Positions 1 through 10,460 of a DNA stretch of 64,000 nucleotides are shown piece by piece (position 1 is the stretch's first letter; each line of letters starts with the position of its first letter). Both the position numbers and the translations under genes were made by a program. This DNA is from Diphasiastrum complanatum (Eukaryota > Streptophyta > Lycopodiopsida > Lycopodiales > Lycopodiaceae). The DNA lies in the NCBI GenBank assembly GCA_029204225.1, contig CM055092.1, positions 77,013,679 through 77,077,678 of the forward strand. The letters run 5' to 3'. A model generated the notes under the pieces. It was not told the DNA's origin and searched no databases. It worked only from the letters and a program-made list of their open reading frames with translations.

Positions 1-849
1 TTATCCTACAAGTTGTTATGCAATGAAGCATTGCATACAATAAAGTCCATTTTTATTGATTGTCTTGGATTTGTGTTGTTCTAAGACTAGGATAAGTACT
101 AAGTAGAATATTACTCATCTAATGGTGTATGATTAAGTACGATAATATCGTGCATCTTATCCATTTTGGCATTGAAGTCTTACAACTTAAACTTCCAAGA
201 AAGTCACTAAATGATGGTACATGTAACATGACTTTCTTGCTAGAAATTTTGGGGGTGCCTAGAAAAAACCTTCGCTTGGTAATCTCATAGAAGATGTTAT
301 GTGGATTGAAATTTTGAAATGCAACACCTTAAATTATGTAGTAAAACATCCAAGCAAACAACTTCCATGTAAAACAACTCAATGTCAACTAACTATAATT
401 AATTTGTGTATGAATGTAGCAAGATTTGCTTGCAATGAAAATTTTATTTACGAAAACATTTTCCAGGATAATCAAGCATGAGTTTGTTATTGGAGGATGA
501 TTAAGAATCAATGGATGTTACAAGATTTTTGTAGCAATCTTTAACGAGGATTCTAGTCACAATAACCTAGATGGGAAATCTATTCAGACTCGATGTTAGG
601 ACAATTTCTCTCCATCGGAATCAATATTGCTTAAGAAGAAAATGATAAAACTAGAATATAGTACGACTATCTTATAGTGTCCTGTTGTCGTGAGGATGGT
701 TGGACATTTTCAAAATCTAATCCTAAATCAATGATCCCAAGTATGTTTCACCAACCAAACCATACCCTTTAAGGCTAATAGAGGTTTTCCACACCTCCAG
801 AGGTATAGCCTACAAAGTAGTGTAGCTCTGTTCTAACATATGTATGACA
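1..849. other. AT-rich region, no recognised gene
   Basis: Only short open frames are present (one of 60 codons at 299-481), none with a recognisable domain. No repeat structure was noticed apart from the direct repeat that starts near 850. Confidence 0.4.
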
Positions 850-1035
850 TACAACCTTTACTATAGTTTAATGGTATCTTGCTCTCTTTTGGAGTAGTTA
901 AGCTACTTTTCTATTGTACTCAATCCGTGGATCTCTTCTATATCTCTAATGATATTGTTTAGATTTTCTAAGACGTACTCACACAATGTATCAAGTACTC
1001 CCAATCGCAGCTCCATATATCAAGTAGAAATTTTT
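850..1035 (-). repeat. Left copy of a diverged dispersed repeat
   Basis: This block aligns in direct orientation with 3765-3955. The shared core includes the words ATATCTCTAATGATATTGTT and TCTAAGA followed by GTACTCCCAAT. Read on the minus strand, both copies keep a similar peptide (GV-D-L-EY-LENLNNIIRDI), with most differences conservative, which suggests an old coding sequence, not random DNA. The family is not recognised. Confidence 0.6.
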
Positions 1036-1726
1036 AGTGGCCCCAGGGGTTTGGACTGTTAGAGGGTGCCTTGGACATTGGAGTCGGACCTAACTTGGAT
1101 AATAGTGGAATAGGACGATGGGGTCAATTGACCACCTGCACGCGATATTAGCATGTGTGTTGCATTTATGTATAAACTTGAATGTACATGCATTGTGATT
1201 TTGCATGGGTCTTAGCAATAATAGGTTAGGGGTTTCTATATGTAGTAGACATGCATGGGAGATTGGCATGATCTGATAGGTGGCTCCCATGTGGATTCTG
1301 TGCATGGGCAGGTGGGGTAGGTTCTATGCTCTATATATACCCTCACCCATGTCTATGGGGATCACAAAGAATCTTACGGTCATTATGTTGTTGGACTGTG
1401 AAGCGCTTATCTTGTGATTTTGCCTATCTCTTGGATTGCTCAGTTGCTAAATCGGTCTATGATGGGATGGTTTTGTCTGCTGCACTCTTCCTTTTTGTTC
1501 TTGGAGCTCTATCTCAATTTGGAGTCTTCAAGATGTTTTATTGGTATCAGCGCAATGGTGGAGTTAGAATAGCAATAATCAATGTGTATTTCTACAACTA
1601 CTTTCTAAGTTTGACAATACACTTTAATTGAGTTCTAGAGTTATCGGGCCATTGGTTGTGAGATTGATCTCAAATTGTGTTTGCTAGATCTCATAAGGAG
1701 TTGGATTCACTTTCAAGTATCATTCT

Positions 1727-1727
<1 letters not shown>
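1036..1727. other. Unassigned sequence
   Basis: No coding region or element boundary could be supported. A plus-strand open frame of about 100 codons at 1326-1631 has no recognisable motif and ordinary non-coding composition. Confidence 0.35.

Positions 1728-1815
<88 letters not shown>
1728..1815. repeat. (AG)n microsatellite
   Basis: Uninterrupted AG dinucleotide tract of about 88 bp. It lies about 100 bp from the broken left end of the copia fragment. No LINE 3' hairpin precedes it. Confidence 0.95.
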
Positions 1816-1817
<2 letters not shown>

Positions 1818-1913
1818 GCATATCTGTTGATTCAAACGTAGTGGTGTAAAGAGCTTGATTGTTAAAAGAGTAGCAGTGGTTGAGCTTGTATAAATTGTCA
1901 CTTCTTCTCCCAA

Positions 1914-2220
1914 AAGCTAGAGTTTTTCGGGACTTTCAAAGATTGTACAGCCATTTGTGTCAAATTCAACCCTCCGACCTGAATTAGTGATTTTACTAAC
2001 TGAGAGTGGATTTTTAGTCAAATTTGGAACGTGAAGAACGTTGGACACCCTTCTGAAATTTGACCCTAACTGTTCCTTCACCCTGGATTGTGTGAGATGA
2101 GTTGTCTCCAAGTTGCACAACTCGAGAGTGGGTGTATAATTTGTAGTCCTTGAACCAGTCTTTGTGGTGAGTCATGTGTTGTGTTGCTCCAGAGTCAAGA
2201 TACCAAGAATCGATATCCTG
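1914..2220 (-). pseudogene. Ty1/copia protease and pre-integrase fragment
   Basis: On the minus strand, directly downstream of the gag remnant, the translation contains WYLDSGATQHMT, the retropepsin active site (DSGA) used by copia elements to cleave Gag-Pol. After a frameshift comes the spacer typical before integrase, with VLHVPNLTKNPLSVSKIT. Integrase, reverse transcriptase and RNase H are absent: similarity stops near 1914, where unrelated sequence and an AG tract begin. It belongs to the same element as the LTR at 3099-3760. The frameshift and truncation make it non-functional. Confidence 0.85.
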
Positions 2221-2956
2221 CTATTCTCCGCCCTTGGTCATAAAAGCTGCTTCATCTTCCTCTTGCTGTTGGGTCAAAAAATTGGTTGAAGCACTATGTG
2301 CTTGTTGGTATTGCTGCTTCTTTTCATTATTATATTTCAAAGCTCTATAGTTCTTGATTTCATGTCCAGTTATTTTGTAGTATTTGCAGAATAGTTTTTG
2401 CTTTGGTTGGAAGGATGAAGAGTTCGAATTTGACCCTAAGTCAAAATTTGACCCAGAGCTAAAATTTGACCTAGAGCCAAAATTCGACCTTGAGCCAGAA
2501 TTCGACCCTGGCTGCATATTGCTCTTCCTTTTGGATCTGAACTTCTGATTTTTTGAATATAGTGCTTGTGGATCCGATCCTGAGCCTGAGGAAGAAGTTG
2601 ATCTTCTGATTTCTTCTTGTAGAAGTAATGAGAGTACTCTTGATAGAGTTAGATGCTCCTGGATCGAAATTGTCATGACCCAATTTTCATAGGTTTTAGG
2701 CAGACTTGATAATAGAGTCATAGTAGCATCAAAGTCTTGTAAAGTATTGAGATGACTCGAAACACTTACTGCTTCAGACATTCTGGGAGAAATATTTCTT
2801 CCTCCTTGATGATAGTAGCTACTTCACCCTCTGGCTTGAATTCAGTGTCTCAACAACGTCCCACAGCTCCTTGGCTAATAGCATGACCTTTAATTTGAAC
2901 TTCCAGAGATGATAGTTCCCTCCATCGAGCCTTCCGATTAGAGAAGACGGATCCAT
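2221..2956 (-). pseudogene. Ty1/copia gag remnant
   Basis: The frame opens on the minus strand at 2956 with MDPSSLIGRLDGGNYHLWKF, the typical copia Gag start (L-x-G-x-NY-x-x-W). After a frameshift near 2830 it resumes with LNTLQDFDATMTLLSSLPKT and a Ser/Asn-rich linker. A nucleocapsid knuckle is recognisable near 2345-2400, but two of its three cysteines are tyrosines (CKYYKITGHEIKNY), so zinc binding would be lost. Gag normally forms the particle that packages the retrotransposon RNA. The start was chosen for its Gag homology and its position 130 bp after the primer site. Confidence 0.85.
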
Positions 2957-3083
2957 TTTGGCTGAGTGAGATCGTTGGTAGTAACAATGATTTCGGAATA
3001 TTGTTGGCTGTGGGTTTGCTAGTTCGTTGTCTTGATAGAAACAAGACTAATAATCCACAATGAGAAGTAGATTACTTGGATGC

Positions 3084-3098
3084 TTGCTCTGATAATGA
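3084..3098 (-). other. Primer-binding site (initiator Met tRNA type)
   Basis: The minus strand reads TTATCAGAGC directly after the LTR end, a near match to TGGTATCAGAGC, the usual plant copia primer site complementary to the 3' end of initiator methionine tRNA. The first bases are altered. Confidence 0.75.
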
Positions 3099-3760
3099 TG
3101 TCGGAAATTAGTTGGGTTTGTGCGGAAGCTGGGAGCGAGCTTGGTGAGTGGATAAAAAATTCCACAATTAGCAACAAAATGTTCAAACTGAATTGATTCA
3201 ACAAATGCAAGTGAACTATAACAGTAGCCTAGATAGATAATTGCACTTTGATTAATATCAACAATGAGTACAATGCTTGAAGTAATTACTTCAGCTGATT
3301 GTTGTGTGTGATAAAACTGGCAACAGAAATATATCTAGTCAATTACAATTTTAGTAGTAACTATATATCAGAAGAAGCTTTGCGATGAAGATTCTAGGAT
3401 TAGATATACTAAAAATATCCACAACTAACTTGCATTGAATGCTATCTTCTATATTAATTACAACTGCCTTGTAACTGTAAATACATATATCACATATGCA
3501 GACTATCAATGCGAAGTCGTTGGGTCAACAATATCAAAATTTACAATGGTTTGGATTTTATACAAAGGATCGAAAAATTTACATTGGGCTGGGGTTGGAA
3601 AAATTAGACCCGATCCAGAGTCGAACATGCCCAGATAATTTAGTGAAGGGTCGAAGAAATCCGAACCGATCCAACCCGACCCAAGGTCAAAAAAATCTCT
3701 ATTTTGAATGGTTTTTCAGCATTAATAAATGGATTTGAGGTTGATCATTGAAATCCAACA
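3099..3760 (-). repeat. 5' LTR of the copia fragment
   Basis: The LTR begins on the minus strand with TGTTGGATTTCA at 3760 and ends with TTTCCGACA at 3099, so its ends are short inverted repeats (TGTTGGA and TCCGACA). Length is 662 bp. The primer site follows at once and gag lies 140 bp further on. No partner LTR is found at the other side because the element is broken near 1914. Confidence 0.8.
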
Positions 3761-3764
3761 ATAT

Positions 3765-3955
3765 AGTCCTCACTACAATTTAACAATATCTTGCTCTCTT
3801 CTGAGTTCCTGAACTACTTATCTATCGTATTCAATTTGAGGATCTCTTCCTATATCTCTAATGATATTGTTTAGGTTTTCTAAGATGTATTCAACCAATG
3901 AATCACGTACTCCCAATTGTAACTCAGTGTATTGAGTAGAGGTTCCTCTCAATTC
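3765..3955 (-). repeat. Right copy of a diverged dispersed repeat
   Basis: Direct-repeat partner of 850-1035, starting four bases outside the copia LTR. The minus-strand reading contains the conserved peptide EYILENLNNIIRDIGRD, and the reading extends to the right with a plausible coding stretch (WRELRGTSTQYTELQLGV). Stops interrupt both copies. The family is unknown. Confidence 0.6.
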
Positions 3956-5024
3956 TCTCCACACTAAATTCTCACCTAACTCATACGCTTTTAAGTAACT
4001 GTTGTCAGCCTATGTCTTACTCTAAACAACTTATTTTCCTCCAGAAGATGTTTTTTAAAATCTCAAGAATAGAAGTAATGATGGAAAATTCCGTTTTTGT
4101 ATAGTTGACAAAAATCTCTAGGTAAAGGTAGTTTTTGAAGTCCCAATCGTGTTATGACAATCATGGGCCATATCTTGCTCTAGTAGAACTCTATAGCTGA
4201 ATGAAACATGTCGCTGTTAAAATCCATGATGTATTCACTTTGATATAGATCAATACTTTGACTCTAAACCCTTCGTTGTCAACTTCTATAGCCAAATCAC
4301 ACGTTCTTACAATGTTGATGGTGGTATCTAGGGTTACCAACTCCACTACTACCCAATCAACAATCCCGATAAAATAGGACAATACCTTTTGGGACTAGTT
4401 GAAATATAAGCCATTCACTAGCTGCCTTTTTCATATATTTCTTAAGAGCACTCTTAAGGGTATTTTTGTAAGGACCACCACGGGAAAATCCCTAAGATGA
4501 GGATAGGAGAACACAACAAGAGGGACTATGGAGCCAAACGGCCCAGCCAAACATAGATCAATCCTGGATCTAGCCCCCAAGCCATGCCATGTGAATGCTA
4601 GAGGAGAAGAGAGCAACTGGTGACCTAAACCCAAGTTTTCCACGAGAGAATCTGTTACATCCATGTCCCGTAGGTGGGATTCGGAATAATTCATGACATG
4701 CATAGCTGGTCACTCTAGTGTATGTGATTATTACTTATGCCTCGTCATTCCGGGCTTGGTCGATAAAGTAATTAATAGTCATATGAGGGCCCAGACCTAT
4801 AATTGGACATAGGAGCACTTGCATGGTGTTTGGCTGCTATAATGCAAGAATAGGAGGTTAGTTGCTATTCCAGGTTGCATGGGGATCCTAAGAGGAATAT
4901 TCTTTGTTGGAAGTAATTCTAGTTTATGCGGTGGATAGATCTACTCACAAATGTAGTGAGGAGAGGATCGTCCACTTCTTAAGATCTACAAGCTTTACAA
5001 CAAAATAAAAACATAAACAATGGA
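3956..5024. other. Unassigned sequence
   Basis: No domain, splice-consistent gene or element end was recognised. TGTTGGAAGTAATTC near 4914 resembles an LTR start, but no matching end or primer site was found. Confidence 0.35.
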
Positions 5025-5191
5025 GAGCACCAAGGCTTCCCAATTGGTGCTCGGAATAAAATGGTGTGGCTAAGGCGGTACCCAACTAGCCACTACTTGG
5101 AAAATAACTAAGACTTTGCTAAGGCTTTCCCAACTAGCAAAGGTGAATGAAAATAACAAGATCTTGCTAAGGCTTCCCAACTAGCAAGATC
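5025..5191 (+). repeat. Array of four hairpins with a shared loop and different stems
   Basis: Four units follow each other every 41-48 bp. Each has a perfect inverted repeat around a loop close to AAGGCTTCCCAACT. The stems are GAGCACCAA/TTGGTGCTC (5025-5052), GTGGCTA/TAGCCAC (5066-5093), CTTTGCTA/TAGCAAAG (5114-5142) and GATCTTGCTA/TAGCAAGATC (5160-5191). Loop sequence is kept while stem sequence changes on both sides. The function is unknown. Confidence 0.8.
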
Positions 5192-5819
5192 ATTAATCTA
5201 GATCCTACTTAACACCCAAAAGGGAGATAAAATATAAATTGCGTCTAATACTAAGCAATAAGCAATAATGAACATGCCACAATAAAAACCGATGAGAAGG
5301 AGGCAAGAGGAGGACCAAGACCTTTTCTTAAGCTATGCACCTTCCCAAAGGGAACACAATGAAATCACAAGATGATCACAATAGCAATTTGTCATAATCA
5401 CAAAGTGTTGATTACGAGGGAAATGCCTTTCTTCTTTTAGCAAAAAGGGCCTTCCATAAGTATCCACTAGCTTATGGGATTAGTGTCTAAACTAGCCATT
5501 CTAAGGCTTCTCAACTTCTAACTTAGAACTTAGGACTTTTTAGAATCTCTAACTCTAGACTTAAAATAGCTTAACATAACTTAGAATCTTTCTAAGCTTA
5601 AGTTTTCTTAATTCTAAATTCTAAGTCTAAGTTTAACTTGATTAATTTATTTAACTACCCATAGACTTAAAAACACATGCCATAGTAGAAGTTTATTAAC
5701 ATTTACTCCTATGTATACTTACTTTTGCCTTGATATATTGATGGAGCCCCTTGGAAACCTGCCCCATCTCCCTCACCCACCCACATGCACACACTCTTTC
5801 TCTAGAATCCCCACTCACC

Positions 5820-5822
<3 letters not shown>
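5192..5822. other. AT-rich region, no recognised gene
   Basis: Contains locally repetitive words such as CTTAGAACTTAG and CTAAGTCTAAG between 5500 and 5640. No coding feature was supported. Confidence 0.35.

Positions 5823-5899
<77 letters not shown>
5823..5899. repeat. (TC)n microsatellite
   Basis: About 77 bp of uninterrupted TC, followed by a looser CT-rich stretch to about 5950. The LINE 3' hairpin is not present upstream. Confidence 0.95.
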
Positions 5900-5903
<4 letters not shown>

Positions 5904-6731
5904 AACTCTCTCCCGCGCTCTTTCTCTTCTCTCTCGCTCTCTCTTTCTGCCTGCGGACTGTTCCACTGCCTGCGCGTAGCCCTTTTGTTTATTTATTTAT
6001 TTGAATTATTAAAAAACGCATCCAGGACGCTGGTGAGATTGAATACTCTAGCATCTTCATATCAGCATTGTCATCTAATTAAGATGATCAAGCATAGTAC
6101 ATCTACAAGGCCGGCTCCATTGTCGAATTGTCGCATTGTAAACTGACCTCCTAAGGTGCCAAAGAGATTGTACTGGATCTCATTCACCAACCAGACCACT
6201 TTTTGGGTTGCTAGTGGTAATTTCTCCCAAGGTCCAATGTCAGGAAGTGTGCAAGTATAGCATGGGGTTGAATGGAAGAAAATCTAATATTGAGGGAGAG
6301 GATGGAATGTGAGAAAATGCAGGTGGAGGTGATTGAGATATGGGAGGAGATAGGTGGAGGTGATTGAGGTTCTAGAGGTGGTGAATGTGGAGGTGATTGA
6401 GCTTGTAATGGAAAAGTGTGGATTGGATTAGTTGTGACGATGGCGGATGTGGTTTGTGTTAATAGTTGTAATACAGAATCGTCTACATTGACTACAGATT
6501 CAAGTAGGGTTGGGATAGTGGAATTGAATCCCGTGTTAAGTTTGAATGAAGGGGTGGATGTGACAGTAAATGGTGGGGGTAGTGGTGAAGGAGAGTTGTG
6601 TTAGTAGGCAATGATACCAGAACAGCTGAAGTTATCCAAGTAGGCAGGACCACGCCTAATGATCCAGAGCCGGAAGCGCCTGCATCCAAAGAGCTTCTGG
6701 TTGCTACTACTACTTGTCTTCTTTGCTGGGC
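5900..6731. other. Unassigned sequence
   Basis: No recognised gene. The GGTGG-rich stretch 6290-6600 is low in complexity. On the minus strand 6490-6690 is open and may be a Pro/Leu-rich tail of the neighbouring unknown frame, but this is not demonstrable. Confidence 0.3.
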
Positions 6732-7208
6732 CTATTGAAGTAGGGCCTCTTGTTGCGCCAAAACCTTCTTTGGAACCTGAGAGGATTTCAAGATCGTGCC
6801 AAATTTAGCATACTCTATCCCTATATCACTGGATAAGATATAAGGTGAAATAGGTTCAGCTAACACTTGCGAGTTGGCCCTTTTTTTGGTGCTAAGATAT
6901 ATGTCCTCTAGCTCTTTGAGGACCGCGGCCATATGTTGTCCCATGTGTTGGCTGACCAACATATGAAGAAGATATCCACATTTGGTGGTGGATTTGTGAG
7001 ATTTCAAGACCACACATAGCTTCTCATAAACCTTCTCTGCCCACTTATAATTTTGAGTAGGATCTTTCATGGTGAGGGTTACATAGATCGCTTTTGGTGG
7101 AATGTGATCCATTTTGACAATGTGAACCTCAACCATGGCCATGAGGACTTCTGCAGTTGCCTGGAGCTTAGGATCCTTGATGAGTCTGATGGCAATGTCA
7201 TCATTCAT
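6732..7208 (-). CDS. Unknown repeated protein family, copy 1 (partial)
   Basis: An open frame of 158 codons on the minus strand. It is clearly homologous to the plus-strand sequence at 20950-21230: both contain MVE-H-VKMD-IPP, LTM-(K/D)-(D/N)-PT and STTKCGYLLHML or its equivalent. The N-terminal half present in the other copy is missing here, because the frame runs straight into a copia protease fragment of opposite strand near 7229. No known catalytic motif is visible. It could be a Gag-like or accessory protein of an undescribed retroelement, or a domesticated remnant. The cleaner reading frame suggests this copy is the less decayed of the two over the shared part. Confidence 0.5.
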   Translation of the reverse strand: MNDDIAIRLIKDPKLQATAEVLMAMVEVHIVKMDHIPPKAIYVTLTMKDPTQNYKWAEKVYEKLCVVLKSHKSTTKCGYLLHMLVSQHMGQHMAAVLKELEDIYLSTKKRANSQVLAEPISPYILSSDIGIEYAKFGTILKSSQVPKKVLAQQEALLQ

Positions 7209-7228
7209 CTACACGATGGTCTTTTCAT

Positions 7229-7659
7229 CGTCTAGCAGAACTTCGAAGCAAGGTAATCCTACTCTTGATGAGGATGGTTTGGATGTTCAAGATGCAAATG
7301 ATGATGCTTTTGTGATGTCTTCATGTATGCTTGCTAATGCTGGAGATCTAGATCCATGGTGGATTGATAGTGGAGCAAGTTCACACATGACTTTTCACAA
7401 AGATAAATTCACTTCTTTGTTGGCATATGGAGATGACAAGAGGGTGATCTACACGGACAATGATGGTGAGTGTACAATCAAAGGGATTGGCATAATTCCT
7501 ATTTCTTTCTCTACAAATAGGAATGTTCATTTGGAGGATGTCTTGTTTATTCCATATAGTACCAAGAATTTGCTTAGTGTGAGTCAATTGCTAAGTAAAG
7601 GCCTCAAAGTTGAGTTCATGGAGATGCTTGTATGTCAATCAAAAGGAAGGATATCTTGA
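7229..7659 (+). pseudogene. Ty1/copia protease and pre-integrase fragment
   Basis: The plus-strand frame contains DPWWIDSGASSHMTFHKD, the copia retropepsin active site, followed by the pre-integrase spacer (VHLEDVLFIPYSTKNLLSVS, then LLSKGLKVEF). It ends at a stop at 7657-7659. There is no gag part ahead of it and no integrase behind it. The codons before about 7229 belong to the antisense side of the unknown family at 6732-7208, so the apparent start is artificial. The two sequences abut at a rearrangement point. Confidence 0.85.
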
Positions 7660-8074
7660 TTGGAAAAGGTCAAACTTAAACATATGTGAATGGTCCTTGT
7701 CTGTTTAACTAGTAGTGTCGATGCTACAAAAGGAATTAGAATGCAATATCTAGAACTCAATTATCCAACCAAATTAGAAGATTTAATTTCCAATGACAAT
7801 AGATGTGGTAAAAAATCGAATACACATAGAATATTCCCTAGCTACCAAGATCAATGAAAAAACATCAATGTTGTATTTGAGAGTATTGATGATGGAAGTT
7901 CCAAGATGCACAATTTTTTTCAAGTATCAATATATCATTGTACATGTTTGATATATATTGAAAATTTTCCAACTATTTGTAACTTTCTAGAAGACATTTA
8001 CTATCCACCAAACCTTACTAGGTAAGCACCAAGGGTCCAAAACATCAATAATGCATCACAGGTTCACCACATCA
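7660..8074 (+). other. Possible decayed coding remnant
   Basis: A plus-strand reading from about 7715 is open for roughly 45 codons (starting SVDATKGIRMQYLEL), then shows a stop and continues in frame to about 8020. The composition looks coding, but no family was recognised. Confidence 0.25.
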
Positions 8075-8920
8075 TCATTTGAAAGTAATACAAAAAAGAC
8101 ACGTTGCAAACCAACATAAATACATTCTGAAATATGTTGTACTACAAAACGTAATGAGATACATTCCGAAATTTGTTGCACTGTACTGATTGCACTCACC
8201 ACAACTGTATTTTCGTCTTCCATACAAACAAGGGCATATAGATGTTGTGATTAACTTATTGCAACATCCTCTACCCTCTGCTTTCATTCCTTGACACCTT
8301 ATTTTGCATTTTGGGCTCAAACGTCGAATTGGCCACCAGCTACTATTATAACTCTCTCAATCACAGTTTCCTATTTTTGCAAAATGTTATCTGGATGAAA
8401 TCCTGACACTCCACAGGATGTGGGATTGGATCCTGCAAAAAAATTAGTAGGACAACTATTGCCATGATGTCCTTGATAACTCTTTCTACGATGCCTTGAT
8501 ATATATTTAACATATGTGCGATGAGATACAATATCTTTTTCATTGTTCAATTCTTGCACTGGATGTTTTCTTCTCAATGTTTGTATGTTGTTCACATCAG
8601 TGGCAATTTCAAAAGTAAGGTCCACGAAGCTGTTAACAGATTCTAAATGAAGCACTAACAATCAAAGAACGACGACCTGCAAGCACTCAAGCAAGCAAAT
8701 CTTGTAGATTTGGACCTTTTCCTACGAACATCCCAGCAAAAAAAAGATTTTCCTCTTGAACTTTGAAGTAAAACATTTGCCATATCACCCATTGATGCCT
8801 CGTATAGGGATACTTTTGTGCCTTGATTGTCCATTCTTTGCCAAACACTATGCACAACCTATGCCAAATTTGTTGTGGGCATCAAAGCCTCATCCACATC
8901 ATTCATCAGTTGGAGCAAAC
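8075..8920 (-). pseudogene. Unassigned minus-strand coding-like segment with a Cys-rich block
   Basis: Three successive minus-strand open stretches (8655-8855, 8371-8661, 8075-8320) overlap or nearly join. The last holds a cysteine cluster, CKIRCQGMKAEGRGCC, then ICPCLYGRRKYSCGEC, that could bind zinc. Beyond it a short peptide (ATNFGMYL, then TYFRMYL) is repeated because the DNA is duplicated with a spacing of about 50 bp (8098-8170). Splice or frame links between the pieces were not resolved. This may be the remains of a spliced gene or a transposon gene. I do not recognise the family. Confidence 0.3.
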
Positions 8921-8935
8921 CCTAAACTCTAAAGA

Positions 8936-8980
8936 GAGAGCAAGACAACGCCATTGAGAGAGAGAGAGCAAGACAACGCC

Positions 8981-9025
<45 letters not shown>
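8936..9025. repeat. AG microsatellite with duplicated 32-bp unit
   Basis: The unit GAGAGCAAGACAACGCCATT occurs twice (8936-8956 and 8966-8985), followed by an uninterrupted AG tract to 9025. Confidence 0.85.
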
Positions 9026-9029
<4 letters not shown>

Positions 9030-9239
9030 AAAGGCGAAGTCATCCAAGCCGTCATTCACCACAATAACCAGTTGGAGTGCTGAGTGAGCAAGGAGTGCTA
9101 GCAAGGTGGTGGACGTGGAGCAAGCAAAGCGGAGGAGTGTGGAGCAAGCAAGGAGTGCAATTTTGGAGTGCAAGCAAGGAGACGTAGGAGAAGTGCAGAT
9201 TGGTAATGCCCATTGCTGTACTTTTATCTGATCATTGCA

Positions 9240-9620
9240 CATATTGCAATTTATTTTGTAGCAGCGCTTGCATCTCGATTCAAGCGCTGCAAAATTTTTT
9301 TGCAGCAAGTCGCGCTACCTCCTACTGCGAAAAAAATTTGTAGCAGGGGTACTTGGCCGCCGAGTACCCCTGCTGCAATTTTTTTTTAACAATCTAACAA
9401 CCCAAATCTTTGAAAGCAAATTGAAATCATCTAAAGCCCATTGTTGTCATTCGTTCACTCCTCCACCAATTTGTGGTGGCACAGACGCTGAGTACCCCTG
9501 TTGCAAATTTTTTTTAACAATCGAACAACCCAAATCTTTGAAAGCAGATCAAAATCATCTGAAGCCCATTGCTGTCATTAATTTACTCCTCCACCAATTT
9601 GTGGCGGCACAGAAGCCGTT
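9240..9620. repeat. Palindrome plus two tandem copies of a 126-bp unit
   Basis: A strong inverted repeat at 9343-9376 has arms GCAGGGGTACT and AGTACCCCTGC around GGCCGCC. It is followed by two copies of a unit that starts GAGTACCCCTG and ends TTTGTGGYGGCACAGA (about 9362-9489 and 9490-9616). Another GC-rich inverted pair (CAGCGCTTG/CAAGCGCTG) lies at 9262-9289. The style resembles subterminal repeats of CACTA-type DNA transposons, but no terminal sequence was proven. Confidence 0.65.
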
Positions 9621-9649
9621 CTTGAATCATGCTGTATATAACTAATTTT

Positions 9650-10320
9650 CTACTATTCCTATATGCAAAGGATGCCTTCCATTAAATAAGCAGCTGCCAA
9701 GTTACTTTTTTCGAGAGTCCAATGGAAAGCATGGCTAGGAAGAGCTCAGAAGTAGCCTCAATATACACTTTTTTTTTTTTCTCTAAAGTAAGGGGTCATA
9801 ATATAACCAGACTTTTTATGGACACAACTTAATTCTAATCTTCTTGTTTAAATTTCTATTTCTTTTGAAGTCTAAATGCATGCAGATTTGTAGTACACAA
9901 CTTAAACGTGGCAGGGTCATTTTCTACGTATGTAGGACTGTTGATTTGTAAAGAATTAAAGCACAACATTCCTAAGTTTGGGGTCCAGTCTTAGAGTTAT
10001 CTATGTCATAGCAAAAAGAACTTAGCTATGTCATGGCACGTACCATTCATTCTATCACCTTGCTTAGAAACCGTTCATAGTAATTTGAGTTATATGACTT
10101 CACAGAGCTCTTACAAAATATTACGGGTGCAATGTTCAGCAATTCTTCCATATTGTGCTGCAGTAGACATGTCGGTTAAGTGATTGTTGGCTGATAAATG
10201 AAACTTGAAATAATTACTACAAGCTAGTCCGGATATACATTCTCCAGCTAAGCTAAAGATTGAAAAATTAAACTAAACATATTAATGTCAAGAAGAATAA
10301 ATCGTTCATTAAAATCGAAT
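9650..10320. other. AT-rich spacer between hairpin repeats
   Basis: No gene recognised. The segment is bounded on both sides by the GCAGGGGTACT hairpin family, so it may be the inside of a non-autonomous DNA transposon. Confidence 0.35.
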
Positions 10321-10329
10321 GCACAAAGT

Positions 10330-10460
10330 TTGCAGCAAGGGTACTCGCGTGACCTGCTCTAAAAAGATTTTGCAGCAGGGGTACTCGGCCGCCAAGTACC
10401 CCTGCTACAAAATTGTTTTGCAACAGGTCGCTCGGTTGCTCGACCTACTGCAAAAATATT
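10330..10460. repeat. Second copy of the GCAGGGGTACT palindrome
   Basis: At 10370-10411 the sequence GCAGCAGGGGTACT, GGCCGCC and AGTACCCCTGCT forms the same hairpin as at 9343-9376. A partial arm (GCAGCAAGGGTACT) lies just to the left at 10331, and a further inverted pair (CAACAGGTCGCTCGG and CGACCTACTGC) to the right. Confidence 0.7.

Noticed and set aside
5025-5191. CRISPR-like repeat array
   Set aside because: Units are short hairpins with differing stems, without constant repeats around unique spacers, in a eukaryotic nuclear context.
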